DNA of 35,461 nt from Cellvibrionaceae bacterium (GCA_021151525.1 JAGKXD010000040.1:1-35461); one strand, 5' to 3'. Shown: positions 1-8,908, counted from the stretch's first letter. Numbers and translations: made by a program. The notes: generated by a model not told the origin, from the letters alone.

Positions 1-58
1 ATATTTTTAGTGTCCCTCAATTTAAAGTTTATTTTTGTCTGCGGGGCGTAAATTTTTC

Positions 59-71
59 GTTAACGAATAAC
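59..71. promoter_or_regulatory. Weak Zur-like dyad upstream of yeiR
   Basis: GTTAACGAATAAC has GTTA and TAAC arms separated by 5 bp. The gammaproteobacterial Zur box has GTTATA and TATAAC-type arms. COG0523 GTPases are often zinc-regulated, which is the only reason to consider it. The inner positions do not match well. Confidence 0.15.
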
Positions 72-87
72 AGCGGTGTGAAGATAA

Positions 88-99
88 GTAACCGTTTAC
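88..99. promoter_or_regulatory. LacI-family-type operator GTAACCGTTTAC
   Basis: This 12-mer fits GTAANCGNTTAC exactly, the same near-palindrome that abuts the -10 of both GH5 genes in this window. It lies about 140 bp upstream of yeiR, without the TTGNCN-N17-TAGYAT promoter seen at the other two sites. It may serve a leftward gene beyond the window edge rather than yeiR. The regulator is not in this window. Confidence 0.4.
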
Positions 100-239
100 A
101 AATTAATACATTTTTTGGCAAAAACGGGGGTAGCCATTAACGGGGAAGTATGAGCACAGCAGCGGCTCTAAAGACGTTGATGTGTGCTGGTTTTTGAGAG
201 TTTGTTACACTCGCCTTATTGTTTGTGTCGAGTCTGTTT

Positions 240-1247
240 ATGAATTCCCTTATCCCCACCAATATCATCACCGGCTTTCTCGGCGTTGGTAAAACAACCG
301 CTATTACCCATTTGCTAAAACACAAACCGCAGCACGAAGTTTGGTCGGTGCTGGTCAATGAGTTTGGTGAAATAGGCATAGATGGTTCCATGCTCAAAAC
401 CGTCAACGCCCATGTGCGCGAGGTGCCGGGTGGCTGCATTTGTTGCGTGGCTGGCCTGCCTATGAAAATGGCGCTCAATATGATGATCGCCAAAGCCAAG
501 CCAGATCGCATCATTATTGAGCCCACGGGCTTGGGGCATCCTGAGGAAATCATCAATACTCTCTTGGGTGAGTATTACGAGAATGTGCTGGATTTGCGCG
601 CAACTATCACCCTCATCGACCCGCGTAAATTGAGTGATAGTCGCTACACCGAAAACGCCAATTTTCAGGATCAAATCGCCGTAGCCGATGTGTTGGTCGC
701 GAACAAAACCGATGTGTGCGGCGAGGCGGAAAGGCAGGCATTCGATGCTTTATTGGAGAGTTTTAACCCACCCAAGCAAGCTTCATTTTGGGTTGAGCAA
801 GGCCAGCTTGAGGCTACTTGGCTGGATCTGCCGCGTGCAGCACACACGGTGAAAAATCCACAGCATCACCAGAGAAATCGCTTAAGTCCCCAGCGCGAAC
901 TCTATAATGCGGCAGTACGTTTACCGGAGGGAGAGCGCTTTGTACGTCGCGAAAATTCGGCCAATGGCTTTTACAGCTGTGGTTGGCTGTTTCAACCGGA
1001 AATTCAGTTCAACTTTAATCAACTTTTCGGCTGGCTCTCAGGTGCGGATTTTTTGCGCGCAAAAGCGGTCATGCATACTACGGAAGGCGTTTACATGTTC
1101 AATGCCGAGAATGGTGTGTTGAGCGTGAATCAGGTTTTGGGGCAATCCGCCGATGAGCTTTTGGATAGCCGCATTGAGGTTATCGATGATAAAACTATTG
1201 AAGCAAATGCTGTCGAGCAAGTTTTATTAGGCCTGATTCGAACGTAG
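240..1247 (+). CDS. yeiR: YeiR-type COG0523 metal-binding GTPase
   Basis: G3E-family P-loop GTPase of the CobW/COG0523 group, whose members are thought to insert or store metals, zinc in the case of E. coli YeiR. The 335-residue product opens with NLITGFLG-like sequence and a Walker A GFLGVGKTT. It has the CxCC metal motif in GGCICC, a Walker B region IIIEPTGLGHP, and NKTD for guanine recognition. Length and sequence resemble E. coli YeiR (about 328 aa). I chose the ATG at 240; a TTG seven codons upstream is possible but less likely. No strong Shine-Dalgarno is visible. The stop codon lies inside the first arm of a palindromic repeat. It appears monocistronic, and no other zinc-homeostasis gene is nearby. 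The family assignment is firm; the metal is inferred. Confidence 0.88.
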   Translation: MNSLIPTNIITGFLGVGKTTAITHLLKHKPQHEVWSVLVNEFGEIGIDGSMLKTVNAHVREVPGGCICCVAGLPMKMALNMMIAKAKPDRIIIEPTGLGHPEEIINTLLGEYYENVLDLRATITLIDPRKLSDSRYTENANFQDQIAVADVLVANKTDVCGEAERQAFDALLESFNPPKQASFWVEQGQLEATWLDLPRAAHTVKNPQHHQRNRLSPQRELYNAAVRLPEGERFVRRENSANGFYSCGWLFQPEIQFNFNQLFGWLSGADFLRAKAVMHTTEGVYMFNAENGVLSVNQVLGQSADELLDSRIEVIDDKTIEANAVEQVLLGLIRT

Positions 1248-1315
1248 CCCGTAGGGAGCGAAGCGCATTACGGGAAGATTGAAACCCCGCAATGCGCTGC
1301 GCTCCTTGCGGGCTA
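1245..1315. repeat. Palindromic REP-like element with 30-bp arms
   Basis: Imperfect inverted repeat with arms at 1245-1274 (TAGCCCGTAGGGAGCG...) and 1286-1315 (...CTCCTTGCGGGCTA) and an 11-bp loop. The left arm starts on the TAG stop codon of yeiR. There is no T-tract, so it looks like a dispersed REP/BIME-type element that may secondarily act as a transcription end or mRNA stabiliser. Confidence 0.7.
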
Positions 1316-1433
1316 CAAACTGGTGCGTCATCAATAAATCTGTTCCACAAGGCAGCAAGACTGGAATCTTGCAACTAGACTCAATGGGAAGACGGGCTCT
1401 CCCCGCATAAAGTAAATAAAAGAGGGTTTTACT

Positions 1434-3845
1434 ATGTCGTTACTGCTAGCACTGGTTGCGATCTGGGCGTTAATCGCCGTACTTGTTTTACGTCAGGTCG
1501 CACTTGCGGCCGCCTCAACGCTGGTGGTGATTGCGTGGGTGGTTTTGGGGGTCATAGTGCCTTGCATGCTGTCGCCTTGGGGCTTGGTACCTTTGATTGC
1601 AGTAGTCGCAATATTAAATGTTGGGCCTTTACGCCGCGCATTTTTAACGAAGCCCGTATTCGGTATTTTGAAGAAAACCATGCCGAGCATGAGCGTGACC
1701 GAGCGCGAAGCCTTGGAAGCGGGGACCACATGGTGGGAGAAAGAATTATTCAGCGGTAAGCCTGATTGGAGCGAGTTTGCACAAATCGGCCTGCCGCAAC
1801 TCAGTGCTGAAGAGCAATCCTTTTTGGATAACGAAGTAAGCCAATTGTGCGAAATGCTCAACGAGTGGGACATTTACAATAACCGCAAAGACCTGCCGCC
1901 TGAGGCTTGGCAATTCCTGAAAGATAAGGGTTTCTTCGGTCTGATCATTCCTAAAGAATTTGGCGGGCGCGAATTCAGCCACTATGCGCAAAGCCGTGTG
2001 ATGAGCAAAATCGCCAGTCGCTCCGGTACCGCTGCTGTAACCGCCATGGTGCCCAACTCACTCGGCCCTGGTGAGCTTTTAATGAATTACGGCACCGAGG
2101 AGCAAAAACATCGCTGGTTGCCCGGTTTGGCTAAAGGTCTCGAAATTCCCTGCTTTGGTTTAACTGGCCCAGAAGCGGGTTCAGATGCGGGTTCGATTCC
2201 CGACACTGGTATCGTCTGTAAAGGCATGCACGAAGGGCAAGAAGTTGTTGGCTTGCGTTTAACCTTCAGCAAGCGCTGGATTACTCTCGCGCCTGTGGCA
2301 ACGGTGGTTGGTTTGGCATTTAAGCTTTATGACCCTGAAGGACTCTTGGGTGATGCCAACAAAAAAGAATACGGCATTACCTGTGCGTTGATTCCTGCAA
2401 GTCACCCTGGAATGGAAATTGGCAAACGCCACAATCCCGGTTCTCCCTTTATGAATGGCCCGATTTTCGGTACTGATGTATTTATCCCAATCGATTGGAT
2501 CATCGGTGGTGCGGCAATGGCTGGTAAAGGCTGGCGCATGCTGATCGAATGTTTAGGTGCTGGTCGCGGCGTTTCTCTGCCTTCGCTTTCTACCGCGAGC
2601 GGCGAAGTAAATTATCGTTTGGTGGGGGCATACGCGCGCATTCGTCGCCAATTTAATACTGAAATTGGTAAGTTCGAAGGTGTACAGGAAGCAACGGCGG
2701 ATATTGCAGGTACCGCTTACACCTTGGAAGCTTTCCGCCAATTAGTCACCAAAGGTTTGGAAACAGGTTCGCCATCAGTAATGACCGCCATGGCGAAATA
2801 CCATGCGACTGAAATGATGCGTAAATCCGTTGAGCATTCGATGGATATAGTCGGTGGTCGTGCAATCCAGCAAGGGCCGCGCAACTTCCTTGTATATTCT
2901 TATCACAGTGTTCCTGTTGCAATTACGGTGGAAGGTGCAAATATCCTGACTCGCTCCTTGATGATTTTCGGTCAAGGTGCAATGCGCTGTCATCCATTCC
3001 TGTTTAATGAAATGCAGGCGATGCAAGATGAAGATCAGGATCGCGGCATTAAAACTTTCGATAAATTATTTACCGCGCATCTTGGTCACGTGCTCAGCAA
3101 TATGGTGCGCACCAAGTTGCTCGGTTTAACGCGCGGCCATTTCAGTAGTGTGCCTGCCAACGCCGATGATTTTAGTGCGCGCTGGTATCAACGTATTAAT
3201 TTGTTGAGTGCATCTTTCGCAAGTATGTCTGATATTGCCTTGGCGGTTTTGGGTGGCAATTTAAAACGCCGTGAATTGCTGTCTGCACGTTTGGGCGATA
3301 TTCACAGTAATTTATTTATTGCCTGTGCGATTTTGAAATATCACTCAGCACATCCAAGAACTCGTGCAGAAGATGTGCATGCTGAATACGCCATCACCGC
3401 TGCACTCAATAAAGCGCAGCAGGCGTTGATCGAGTTTTCCGATAACTTCCCAGTAGGCTGGGTAGCAAAAATGGTTCGATATTTAACCTTGCCATACGGA
3501 AAAATCGTGTTGAAACCAACCGATGATTTAACGCGTGAATTGGGCGATTTAATGTTAGAAGATAACCCAGTTCGTCAAAGCTTGGCGCAGTACGTTTATG
3601 TGAGCCACGAGCAGGAAGATGCAGCGGGTCGTGTTGAAAGCACCTATCAAATGTTGTTGGCGCTTGGCCCACTCTGGACAACTTGGCTGAAAAACCAAAA
3701 TAAACTGAGCGGCGCAAATATGGCGGAAAAACTGCAAGATGCGGTGAGTAAAAATATTATTCAGCCGCAAGATGTCAATCGTCTCTTGGAATACGATGCG
3801 CGTCGTTTTGATTGTGTATTAACTGACGCCTTTGATAAGTTGTAA
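1434..3845 (+). CDS. fadE: Acyl-CoA dehydrogenase FadE
   Basis: FAD-dependent acyl-CoA dehydrogenase catalysing the first oxidation step of fatty-acid beta-oxidation (acyl-CoA to trans-2-enoyl-CoA). It has 803 residues; E. coli FadE has 814. The N-terminus carries two hydrophobic segments (about residues 1-65), as in the membrane-associated FadE group. An acyl-CoA dehydrogenase core follows, with FGLTGPEAGSDAGS (FAD/substrate loop), GRGVSLP and VGGRAIQQGPRNF, then the extra C-terminal domain typical of FadE. An AGAGG-like ribosome site sits before the ATG. It ends at a strong bidirectional terminator shared with the convergent GGDEF gene. No clear fatty-acid regulator box is visible upstream. 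Confidence 0.95.
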   Translation: MSLLLALVAIWALIAVLVLRQVALAAASTLVVIAWVVLGVIVPCMLSPWGLVPLIAVVAILNVGPLRRAFLTKPVFGILKKTMPSMSVTEREALEAGTTWWEKELFSGKPDWSEFAQIGLPQLSAEEQSFLDNEVSQLCEMLNEWDIYNNRKDLPPEAWQFLKDKGFFGLIIPKEFGGREFSHYAQSRVMSKIASRSGTAAVTAMVPNSLGPGELLMNYGTEEQKHRWLPGLAKGLEIPCFGLTGPEAGSDAGSIPDTGIVCKGMHEGQEVVGLRLTFSKRWITLAPVATVVGLAFKLYDPEGLLGDANKKEYGITCALIPASHPGMEIGKRHNPGSPFMNGPIFGTDVFIPIDWIIGGAAMAGKGWRMLIECLGAGRGVSLPSLSTASGEVNYRLVGAYARIRRQFNTEIGKFEGVQEATADIAGTAYTLEAFRQLVTKGLETGSPSVMTAMAKYHATEMMRKSVEHSMDIVGGRAIQQGPRNFLVYSYHSVPVAITVEGANILTRSLMIFGQGAMRCHPFLFNEMQAMQDEDQDRGIKTFDKLFTAHLGHVLSNMVRTKLLGLTRGHFSSVPANADDFSARWYQRINLLSASFASMSDIALAVLGGNLKRRELLSARLGDIHSNLFIACAILKYHSAHPRTRAEDVHAEYAITAALNKAQQALIEFSDNFPVGWVAKMVRYLTLPYGKIVLKPTDDLTRELGDLMLEDNPVRQSLAQYVYVSHEQEDAAGRVESTYQMLLALGPLWTTWLKNQNKLSGANMAEKLQDAVSKNIIQPQDVNRLLEYDARRFDCVLTDAFDKL

Positions 3846-3861
3846 TTCAAGCGAGTTGTAG

Positions 3862-3902
3862 AGACAAAAAAATCCCCGGCTAGTCCGGGGATTTTTTTGT
3901 CT
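3862..3902. terminator. Bidirectional terminator between fadE and the GGDEF gene
   Basis: Perfect 18-bp inverted repeat with a 5-nt loop. The stem contains ATCCCCGG/CCGGGGAT flanked by A7 on the left and T7 on the right, so it can terminate transcription on both strands. Confidence 0.93.
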
Positions 3903-3952
3903 GAAAAGATGTATAAGTTTTTCACCGGTTCTACGTAAAAACATCAACATCC

Positions 3953-4014
3953 TGTAGGAGCGACTTTAGTTGCGAAGACTACTGACAGATTTCGCAACTG
4001 AATCTGTTCCTACA
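3953..4014. repeat. REP-like inverted repeat (TGTAGGAGCGA family)
   Basis: Arms at 3953-3976 (TGTAGGAGCGACTTTAGTTG...) and 3991-4014 (...CTGAATCTGTTCCTACA) pair imperfectly across a 14-bp loop. The TGTAGGAGCG start resembles REP sequences common in pseudomonads. It lies between two convergent genes. Confidence 0.65.
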
Positions 4015-4048
4015 AACGATGCCTATCAATATCATTATTACATTACGA

Positions 4049-5344
4049 CTAATGCGGAATATCTTGTTCTGCAACTACCACGCAATTGCGCCCTAAAGCT
4101 TTTGCATTGTAAAGCGCTTCATCAGCTCGTTTTAATGAATTGGCGAATGGCTCACTAGGGTATATAGCGGCAACGCCAAAGCTGGCGGTTACTGCGACGG
4201 GATTATCAGGTTCAAACACAGTATCGAAAAAGACAATGCGCAATTTTTCGGCTAAAGCCATAGCCATGCCAACAGAAGTGTTGGGGCAAATCAAAATAAA
4301 TTCTTCGCCGCCCCAGCGGCCCAATTTATCGCTGGCACGTGTGTTCTTAAGAATCAGTTCGCTAATTTTTTGTAAAACTCTATCGCCGGCATCGTGGCCA
4401 CGTCTGTCGTTTATGCGTTTGAAGTGATCTATATCTAGCATAATGATTGAGGTAGATTCGAGACGAATATCCAGTGACTCAATAATCTGTTCAATGCCAT
4501 GGCGATTAAACGCATTGGTTAGTGCGTCCACTGTTGATAGTTTTCGAAACTTATCGGTCTCGTTGCGTAATTTTGAGTTGGTGATCACTAGGTCTGAAAT
4601 TTTTGCGCGCTGTTGCTGCTCAAGGCGTTGTAGTTGTATGAGGCGGGTAATATTAAAAACAGCACCAAAAAACATCCAAGTAAACAAAATCAATAAATAC
4701 CAGTTTTCACTGCTAATCCAATCACCCGTAAATTCAATTTTATTAAGTTGTATGTCGTGCTCGCTGCCGTGTAAGTCACCCTCTATATCTATGGCAAAGG
4801 TAATGGCATTACTCATGTCGGGATGAGTTTGTTCTCGGGGTAAATTGTATTGAGCAAGCCACCAATCAGCTACGGTAAACTCGTTAAATCTAATGTGTAA
4901 GGGGTTTATTAAATCTTTGGTGCGAAGGTTAATGAAATTAAATTTAGTACTGTTGCTGTCATTGATATTAGAAAAACGCGGATCGTAACTGCGAATAGCA
5001 ATACGGAGGCTTTTGGCGGGACCCGAGTATTTTATATCAAGGTTGAGGTTGTCGAAATCGTGCAGGTTGGTGCCTTTTATGCTGTCCACACTGAGCATAA
5101 AAATAAAATTGCAGGGGCGATTGGTTTCGCTTTCGTTATAAACACAATGAAAATGAAGCTTGTCCCTATCCACCCAGTAGGCGTTTGGGTGTTCGGGGTC
5201 TAATAAAAAATAGTTGGCGTCAGGCGCTGGATTGGGTACCAGCGAAAAGCTTTTTTGGGGTAAAAGGCTCTTGGCCAGTATGGCAATCAAGGTTAAAAAT
5301 ATCGCCACTAGCAGCAGCTTGGAGTAAAAGATCTTGTTGGGCAT
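4049..5344 (-). CDS. Membrane diguanylate cyclase with periplasmic beta-rich sensor domain
   Basis: Predicted to make c-di-GMP from two GTP. From the ATG used here: one transmembrane helix (about residues 10-26), a periplasmic region of roughly 185 residues, a second helix (about 215-231), a coiled-coil linker (QLQRLEQQQRAK), and a C-terminal GGDEF domain. The active-site motif is intact (GRWGGEEF). An RxxD inhibitory site (RASD) sits five residues upstream, so product feedback is likely. The metal Asp is in MLDIDHFKRIND. The periplasmic part is rich in alternating hydrophobic strands and resembles CBM11/CIA30-type beta-sandwich folds, suggesting carbohydrate or other ligand sensing; this is an inference. 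A GTG 16 codons upstream (5392) is an alternative start; neither has a good ribosome site. It is convergent with fadE. Confidence 0.88.
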   Translation of the reverse strand: MPNKIFYSKLLLVAIFLTLIAILAKSLLPQKSFSLVPNPAPDANYFLLDPEHPNAYWVDRDKLHFHCVYNESETNRPCNFIFMLSVDSIKGTNLHDFDNLNLDIKYSGPAKSLRIAIRSYDPRFSNINDSNSTKFNFINLRTKDLINPLHIRFNEFTVADWWLAQYNLPREQTHPDMSNAITFAIDIEGDLHGSEHDIQLNKIEFTGDWISSENWYLLILFTWMFFGAVFNITRLIQLQRLEQQQRAKISDLVITNSKLRNETDKFRKLSTVDALTNAFNRHGIEQIIESLDIRLESTSIIMLDIDHFKRINDRRGHDAGDRVLQKISELILKNTRASDKLGRWGGEEFILICPNTSVGMAMALAEKLRIVFFDTVFEPDNPVAVTASFGVAAIYPSEPFANSLKRADEALYNAKALGRNCVVVAEQDIPH

Positions 5345-5850
5345 GTCTGTGGCGGGGTCATCCTTATGAGCGATGAATCTAGTATCGGACACAACTGAAG
5401 TATGCGCCAGTTCTATAAGGCTTTGCTTAAGATTAAGTGGGTAATAAAAGGGCGGTTGGTGGGGACAAATTTAGCTTTGGGTATATGGAATAAATTTTTA
5501 TAGATTATTCGTTATATAAAATGAGAGGCTTTCGAGCTAGGTTGGCTAGTTGGTTGAAAGTATTTGAGATATGTATTTATTGTGCAATCAAATGTTAGTT
5601 TGAATAAAGCGCTTGCTGATTTACTTATTGCTAAGACTTCTATGCTTGGCTCTATGCGCCAATTTACATAAATAAATAGTCTAGTGCTTGTGCTTGTGCT
5701 GGGAACAGCTGAGCTATGCTTAAAGTGTAACCGGTGCTTGGATTGCGGCGATTGAATACATGACGTTCTCAGTGCCCGGCTTTGTAGTGAATAATGGCTG
5801 CGAAGATAAGTTGTAATTCGCATTAAGCGTTGACTGAAGGAGTAATTGTA
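5345..5850. other. Intergenic region, divergent spacer
   Basis: AT-rich spacer between the leftward GGDEF gene and the rightward 71-residue ORF. It contains a direct run of GTGCTTGTGCTTGTGCT-like repeats near 5690-5700. I saw no terminator, convincing promoter or RNA gene. A 119-codon reverse-strand ORF here has no protein-like features and I do not call it. Confidence 0.5.
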
Positions 5851-6066
5851 ATGAAGAAATTGGCAAATCAACTGGGTGTTGGCGTTAATCTCGCGCGAAC
5901 TGAAGATCTCCGTGCAAAATTAATGGCTGAAATTTCTGAGTATCAGCGTCAGCAAGATGCGCTTAAGTTAAATGGTAACTACGTAAATTTCACTATGATA
6001 CAAACTTACAAAGAATTAATCGCGGCGCGTAAGGAAATGCTTAGACGTTTGCCGACAACCTATTAA
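5851..6066 (+). CDS. Small hypothetical protein, 71 aa
   Basis: I do not recognise this protein. It starts MKKLANQLGVGVNLARTEDL, is soluble and charged, and looks mainly helical, with LRAKLMAEISEYQRQQDALKL and KELIAARKEMLRRLP as probable amphipathic helices. There is no signal peptide or cysteine. The start is well supported by AAGGAG nine bases before the ATG; a longer in-frame start at 5830 lacks such a site. It lies between two c-di-GMP genes, divergent from the GGDEF gene and convergent with the GAF-GGDEF-EAL gene, with only 9 bp separating the last two stop codons. A role in that signalling is possible but unsupported. Confidence 0.65.
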   Translation: MKKLANQLGVGVNLARTEDLRAKLMAEISEYQRQQDALKLNGNYVNFTMIQTYKELIAARKEMLRRLPTTY

Positions 6067-6075
6067 TTTTTTTGC

Positions 6076-7956
6076 TCAAGCATGCTTAGAAATTGCGCTG
6101 AGTTTAGCAACTGATGCGCCGCGATCTGGATAATATAGATTGCGCTGCAAATAGACGCTATGCCAGCGCATGACCTGTTCTAACGGCATGGGTTGGCTAA
6201 TCACATAACCTTGCAGTTGATCACAACCTAAGGCTCGCAGGCATTCAAGTTGATCCTCATTCTCCGCGCCCTCCGCGACCACTAATAAATTAAGTGCATG
6301 AGCAATAGAAACAATCCCGCTCACTATATCTCTATCCACTTGATTGTGAGGCAGATCCGTCACAAAAGAGCGGTCGATTTTGAGTGAGTTGAGTGGAAGA
6401 TATTTTAAATAGGTTAGCGATGAATAACCTGTGCCAAAATCATCGGCAGCAACACGAACCCCCAGTTCTTGACAGCGCAAAATAATCCGACGAGCGCGCT
6501 CCATATCATCCAGCATTGCCGACTCGGTAATTTCAACAATCAGTGAATCGCACACGTTGTGATATTGAGTGTGGATTTTTTGCAACTCTTGTAAAAATGA
6601 AGGATGCAAAAAATGTCGTGCTGAAATATTAATATGAATATCGTGTAAAAAATCCTGCTGTTTCCATTCGGAAATTTGTTGAGCAGATTTTTGCAAAATC
6701 CAATTGCCAAAACGTATTTCCAGATCACCTCGTGCTGATTCAATTGCTTTGATAATAGGTAATGCGCCTACTAATTGGCCATCTGCTTTTAGCCAGCGAA
6801 CCAAGCTTTCAAACCCAATGACCTGTTTGTTGCGCAATGAAACAATGGGTTGATACCAAAGGCTAATTTCATCGCTATCTAGCGCATTTTCAATGTCCAC
6901 TGCTGAAATTAATTTTTCGCTCTCGTTAGACGCAATCCGAGATGCGAAATGAAACCTATCGCCGCCTTCTTGCTTGGCGCTGTACATGGCAGCATCTGCT
7001 TTGCGCAATAGTGTGTTTGGCTCAGTGCTGTCTGAGGGGGAAAAGGCAATACCAATGCTGGCAGAAATTCTACCGCGCTTGCGCCCAGTGCCGAAATGAA
7101 TGCGTAATGCTTGTAAGAAGCGGTTAGCTAAAATGGTGAGATTGTGTTCATCACACTCGGCAATAATTAAAAATTCATCGCCACCTAAACGGCCAATGCA
7201 GTCGCTACGGCGAACAACATCGCGCAAGCGATTCGCCGCATCGCGCAGAATGTTGTCGCCAACTTCGTGGCCCCATTGGTCGTTCGCTGTTTTTAATCCA
7301 TCCAAATCGATAAAAAATAATGCAAAGCTTCGATTGTGGCGTGCGAGTTGATCTGCTTTTTGATCGAGGAATTGCATAATGCCGTGGCGGTTGCTCAGCT
7401 GCGTGAGTGGGTCAATGCTCACCAGCGAACGCAATTGATTTTCCAATTGTTCTCTATGGCAGGCAACGGCAATTTGGCTGGCAATTCGCTCTGCTAAAAG
7501 AAAAATTTGTGGCGGAATTATATCCACGGGTTCGCTAAACCAAGAGGAGGCAAGTACGCCTATCACTTGGTCGGAGGAAATGAGCGGTATAACAAAACTT
7601 GCAGCAAGGCCGCCATTAATTAAGTCCGGCATTGCATCGGAATCGGATGAGTAGTTGCGAACGTAAATGCTCGTTTTTGTTTTCAGTGCGCGACCCGCAA
7701 TACCTTCGTTTGCAGGAAAGCGCATGCCCTTATACGGATTGAGTCGCTCTTCTTGGGCTCCCTCAAATAGGTGATATTCAAAATATTCGCGACGTTCATC
7801 CAATATAATTAAAGCTGCTCCGTCAGCATTTAATAATTTACAAACAGATGTGGCGGCTTTTTTAAAAAATGCTTGAAAATCTTGTTCAAGAGTAAGCGCA
7901 TCCATTGCGGCCAGAAGGGCAGGCACCGTGGCCTTTCCTAAAAGAAAATCGTTCAT
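6076..7956 (-). CDS. GAF-GGDEF-EAL c-di-GMP signalling protein
   Basis: Cytoplasmic 626-residue protein with an N-terminal GAF domain (about 15-165), a GGDEF domain (about 175-335) and an EAL phosphodiesterase domain (about 355-605). GRLGGDEF at 258-262 is intact and preceded by an RRSD inhibitory site. The EAL domain keeps ExLxR as ESLVRW (E383), EITES, DDFGTGYSS (from 505), KIDRSFV and AEGAEN. Both activities may therefore be present, or GTP binding at GGDEF may tune the phosphodiesterase. There is no transmembrane segment, so the GAF domain probably binds a cytosolic ligand. I chose the ATG at 7956; a TTG 24 codons upstream (8028) is less likely. The neighbouring membrane diguanylate cyclase suggests a local c-di-GMP pair. 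Confidence 0.92.
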   Translation of the reverse strand: MNDFLLGKATVPALLAAMDALTLEQDFQAFFKKAATSVCKLLNADGAALIILDERREYFEYHLFEGAQEERLNPYKGMRFPANEGIAGRALKTKTSIYVRNYSSDSDAMPDLINGGLAASFVIPLISSDQVIGVLASSWFSEPVDIIPPQIFLLAERIASQIAVACHREQLENQLRSLVSIDPLTQLSNRHGIMQFLDQKADQLARHNRSFALFFIDLDGLKTANDQWGHEVGDNILRDAANRLRDVVRRSDCIGRLGGDEFLIIAECDEHNLTILANRFLQALRIHFGTGRKRGRISASIGIAFSPSDSTEPNTLLRKADAAMYSAKQEGGDRFHFASRIASNESEKLISAVDIENALDSDEISLWYQPIVSLRNKQVIGFESLVRWLKADGQLVGALPIIKAIESARGDLEIRFGNWILQKSAQQISEWKQQDFLHDIHINISARHFLHPSFLQELQKIHTQYHNVCDSLIVEITESAMLDDMERARRIILRCQELGVRVAADDFGTGYSSLTYLKYLPLNSLKIDRSFVTDLPHNQVDRDIVSGIVSIAHALNLLVVAEGAENEDQLECLRALGCDQLQGYVISQPMPLEQVMRWHSVYLQRNLYYPDRGASVAKLSAISKHA

Positions 7957-8229
7957 AGCAATGTCTTTGTCAGGCGTGAATTGATACGCGGCTAGTGTAA
8001 AAAGCAAAGACTTTGCCAAAAATATCAAATAGTCATTTGAACTCTCATTTTGTCGTAACCCTTAACGCAAACGAGCCTAAATGCTGTTAATTGGTACAAC
8101 AACCTCGAGGGCTGGTGAGCTTTTGTAATTTGATTGGAGGTGTACGGAACAGTAGATGATGCAATATCGTTCAGAAAAATAAACTTGTGCACCAGATGTG
8201 AGCGCACAAGTTTGCATTTTGATAAGTTG

Positions 8230-8742
8230 TTATTGAATGCGCAACTGGCCTACAAAATTGCAGGGTTTGTGGCGGCTATTTAACTGCTCCACAATGATTT
8301 TATCCCATGCGGTGACACAGGCGCTGGTTGATCCTGGTAGGCAGAAAATCAACGTGCGATTGGCGAGTCCAGCCGTTGCGCGCGATTGAATGGTAGATGT
8401 GCCAATCTCATCGTAAGACACCTGACGAAACAACTCGCCAAAGCCTACAACCGTTTTATCAAATAAGGGGGCGACAGCTTCAGTGGTGCTGTCGCGTCCC
8501 GCAAAGCCGGTGCCACCGGTTATCAAAACTACTTGCGCTTGTTTATCTACAATCCATTGGGAAATGACGGCGCGAATTTGGTAGATATCATCGATCACCA
8601 AATCGCGCGCATATAAGTGATGGCCAGCTGTGGTGAGCAAGTCTTGCAACTTTTGCCCAGAGGTATCTGTTTCAAAATTGCGCGTATCAGATACGGTTAG
8701 AATGCAAATATTTAAGGGTTCGAATTCTTTTTGGGCTGACAT
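8230..8742 (-). CDS. moaB: Molybdopterin biosynthesis protein MoaB
   Basis: MoaB/MogA-type protein that adenylylates molybdopterin before molybdenum insertion. It has 170 residues, the usual size. Family signatures are ILTVSDTR at the N-terminus, the GGTG nucleotide loop in LITGGTGFAGRDSTTEA, and LPGSTSA near the C-terminus. The ATG at 8742 has an AGGA ten bases upstream. It lies downstream of moaA on the same strand, and the 166-bp gap contains a palindromic repeat. Molybdenum cofactor would serve assimilatory nitrate reductase, fitting the nitrite reductase genes next door, although no nitrate reductase is present in the window. Confidence 0.93.
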   Translation of the reverse strand: MSAQKEFEPLNICILTVSDTRNFETDTSGQKLQDLLTTAGHHLYARDLVIDDIYQIRAVISQWIVDKQAQVVLITGGTGFAGRDSTTEAVAPLFDKTVVGFGELFRQVSYDEIGTSTIQSRATAGLANRTLIFCLPGSTSACVTAWDKIIVEQLNSRHKPCNFVGQLRIQ

Positions 8743-8812
8743 AGAAATCCTGTAGGACTTGGTTGATAGAACAATTCTCTCAACGTTTAAAAATGTTGGT
8801 GGCTTAGTGGGG

Positions 8813-8845
8813 AGTCGTCATCCCCGCTGCGCGAGGACGACGACT
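8813..8845. repeat. Palindromic CCCCGCTGCGCGAGGA repeat, copy 1
   Basis: AGTCGTCATCCCCGCTGCGC continues into a GAGGACGACGACT arm, forming a short hairpin in the moaA-moaB gap. The same core recurs at 11374-11398 and, as an inverted pair, at 29825-29958, so it is a dispersed intergenic element. Confidence 0.75.
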
Positions 8846-8908
8846 TCCTTTTTAACGCTTAATGTGAAAGCTAGTTGTCGAGATAAAACTCTTGAGGTAA
8901 AAAAAGAA

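Noticed and set aside
137..556. 139-codon reverse ORF across the start of yeiR
   Set aside because: Antisense shadow of a clearly conserved GTPase gene, with no protein-family features.
5512..5871. 119-codon reverse-strand ORF in the gap left of the 71-aa gene
   Set aside because: Low-complexity Ser/His/Arg-rich product, no ribosome site, overlaps the start of a better supported gene on the other strand.
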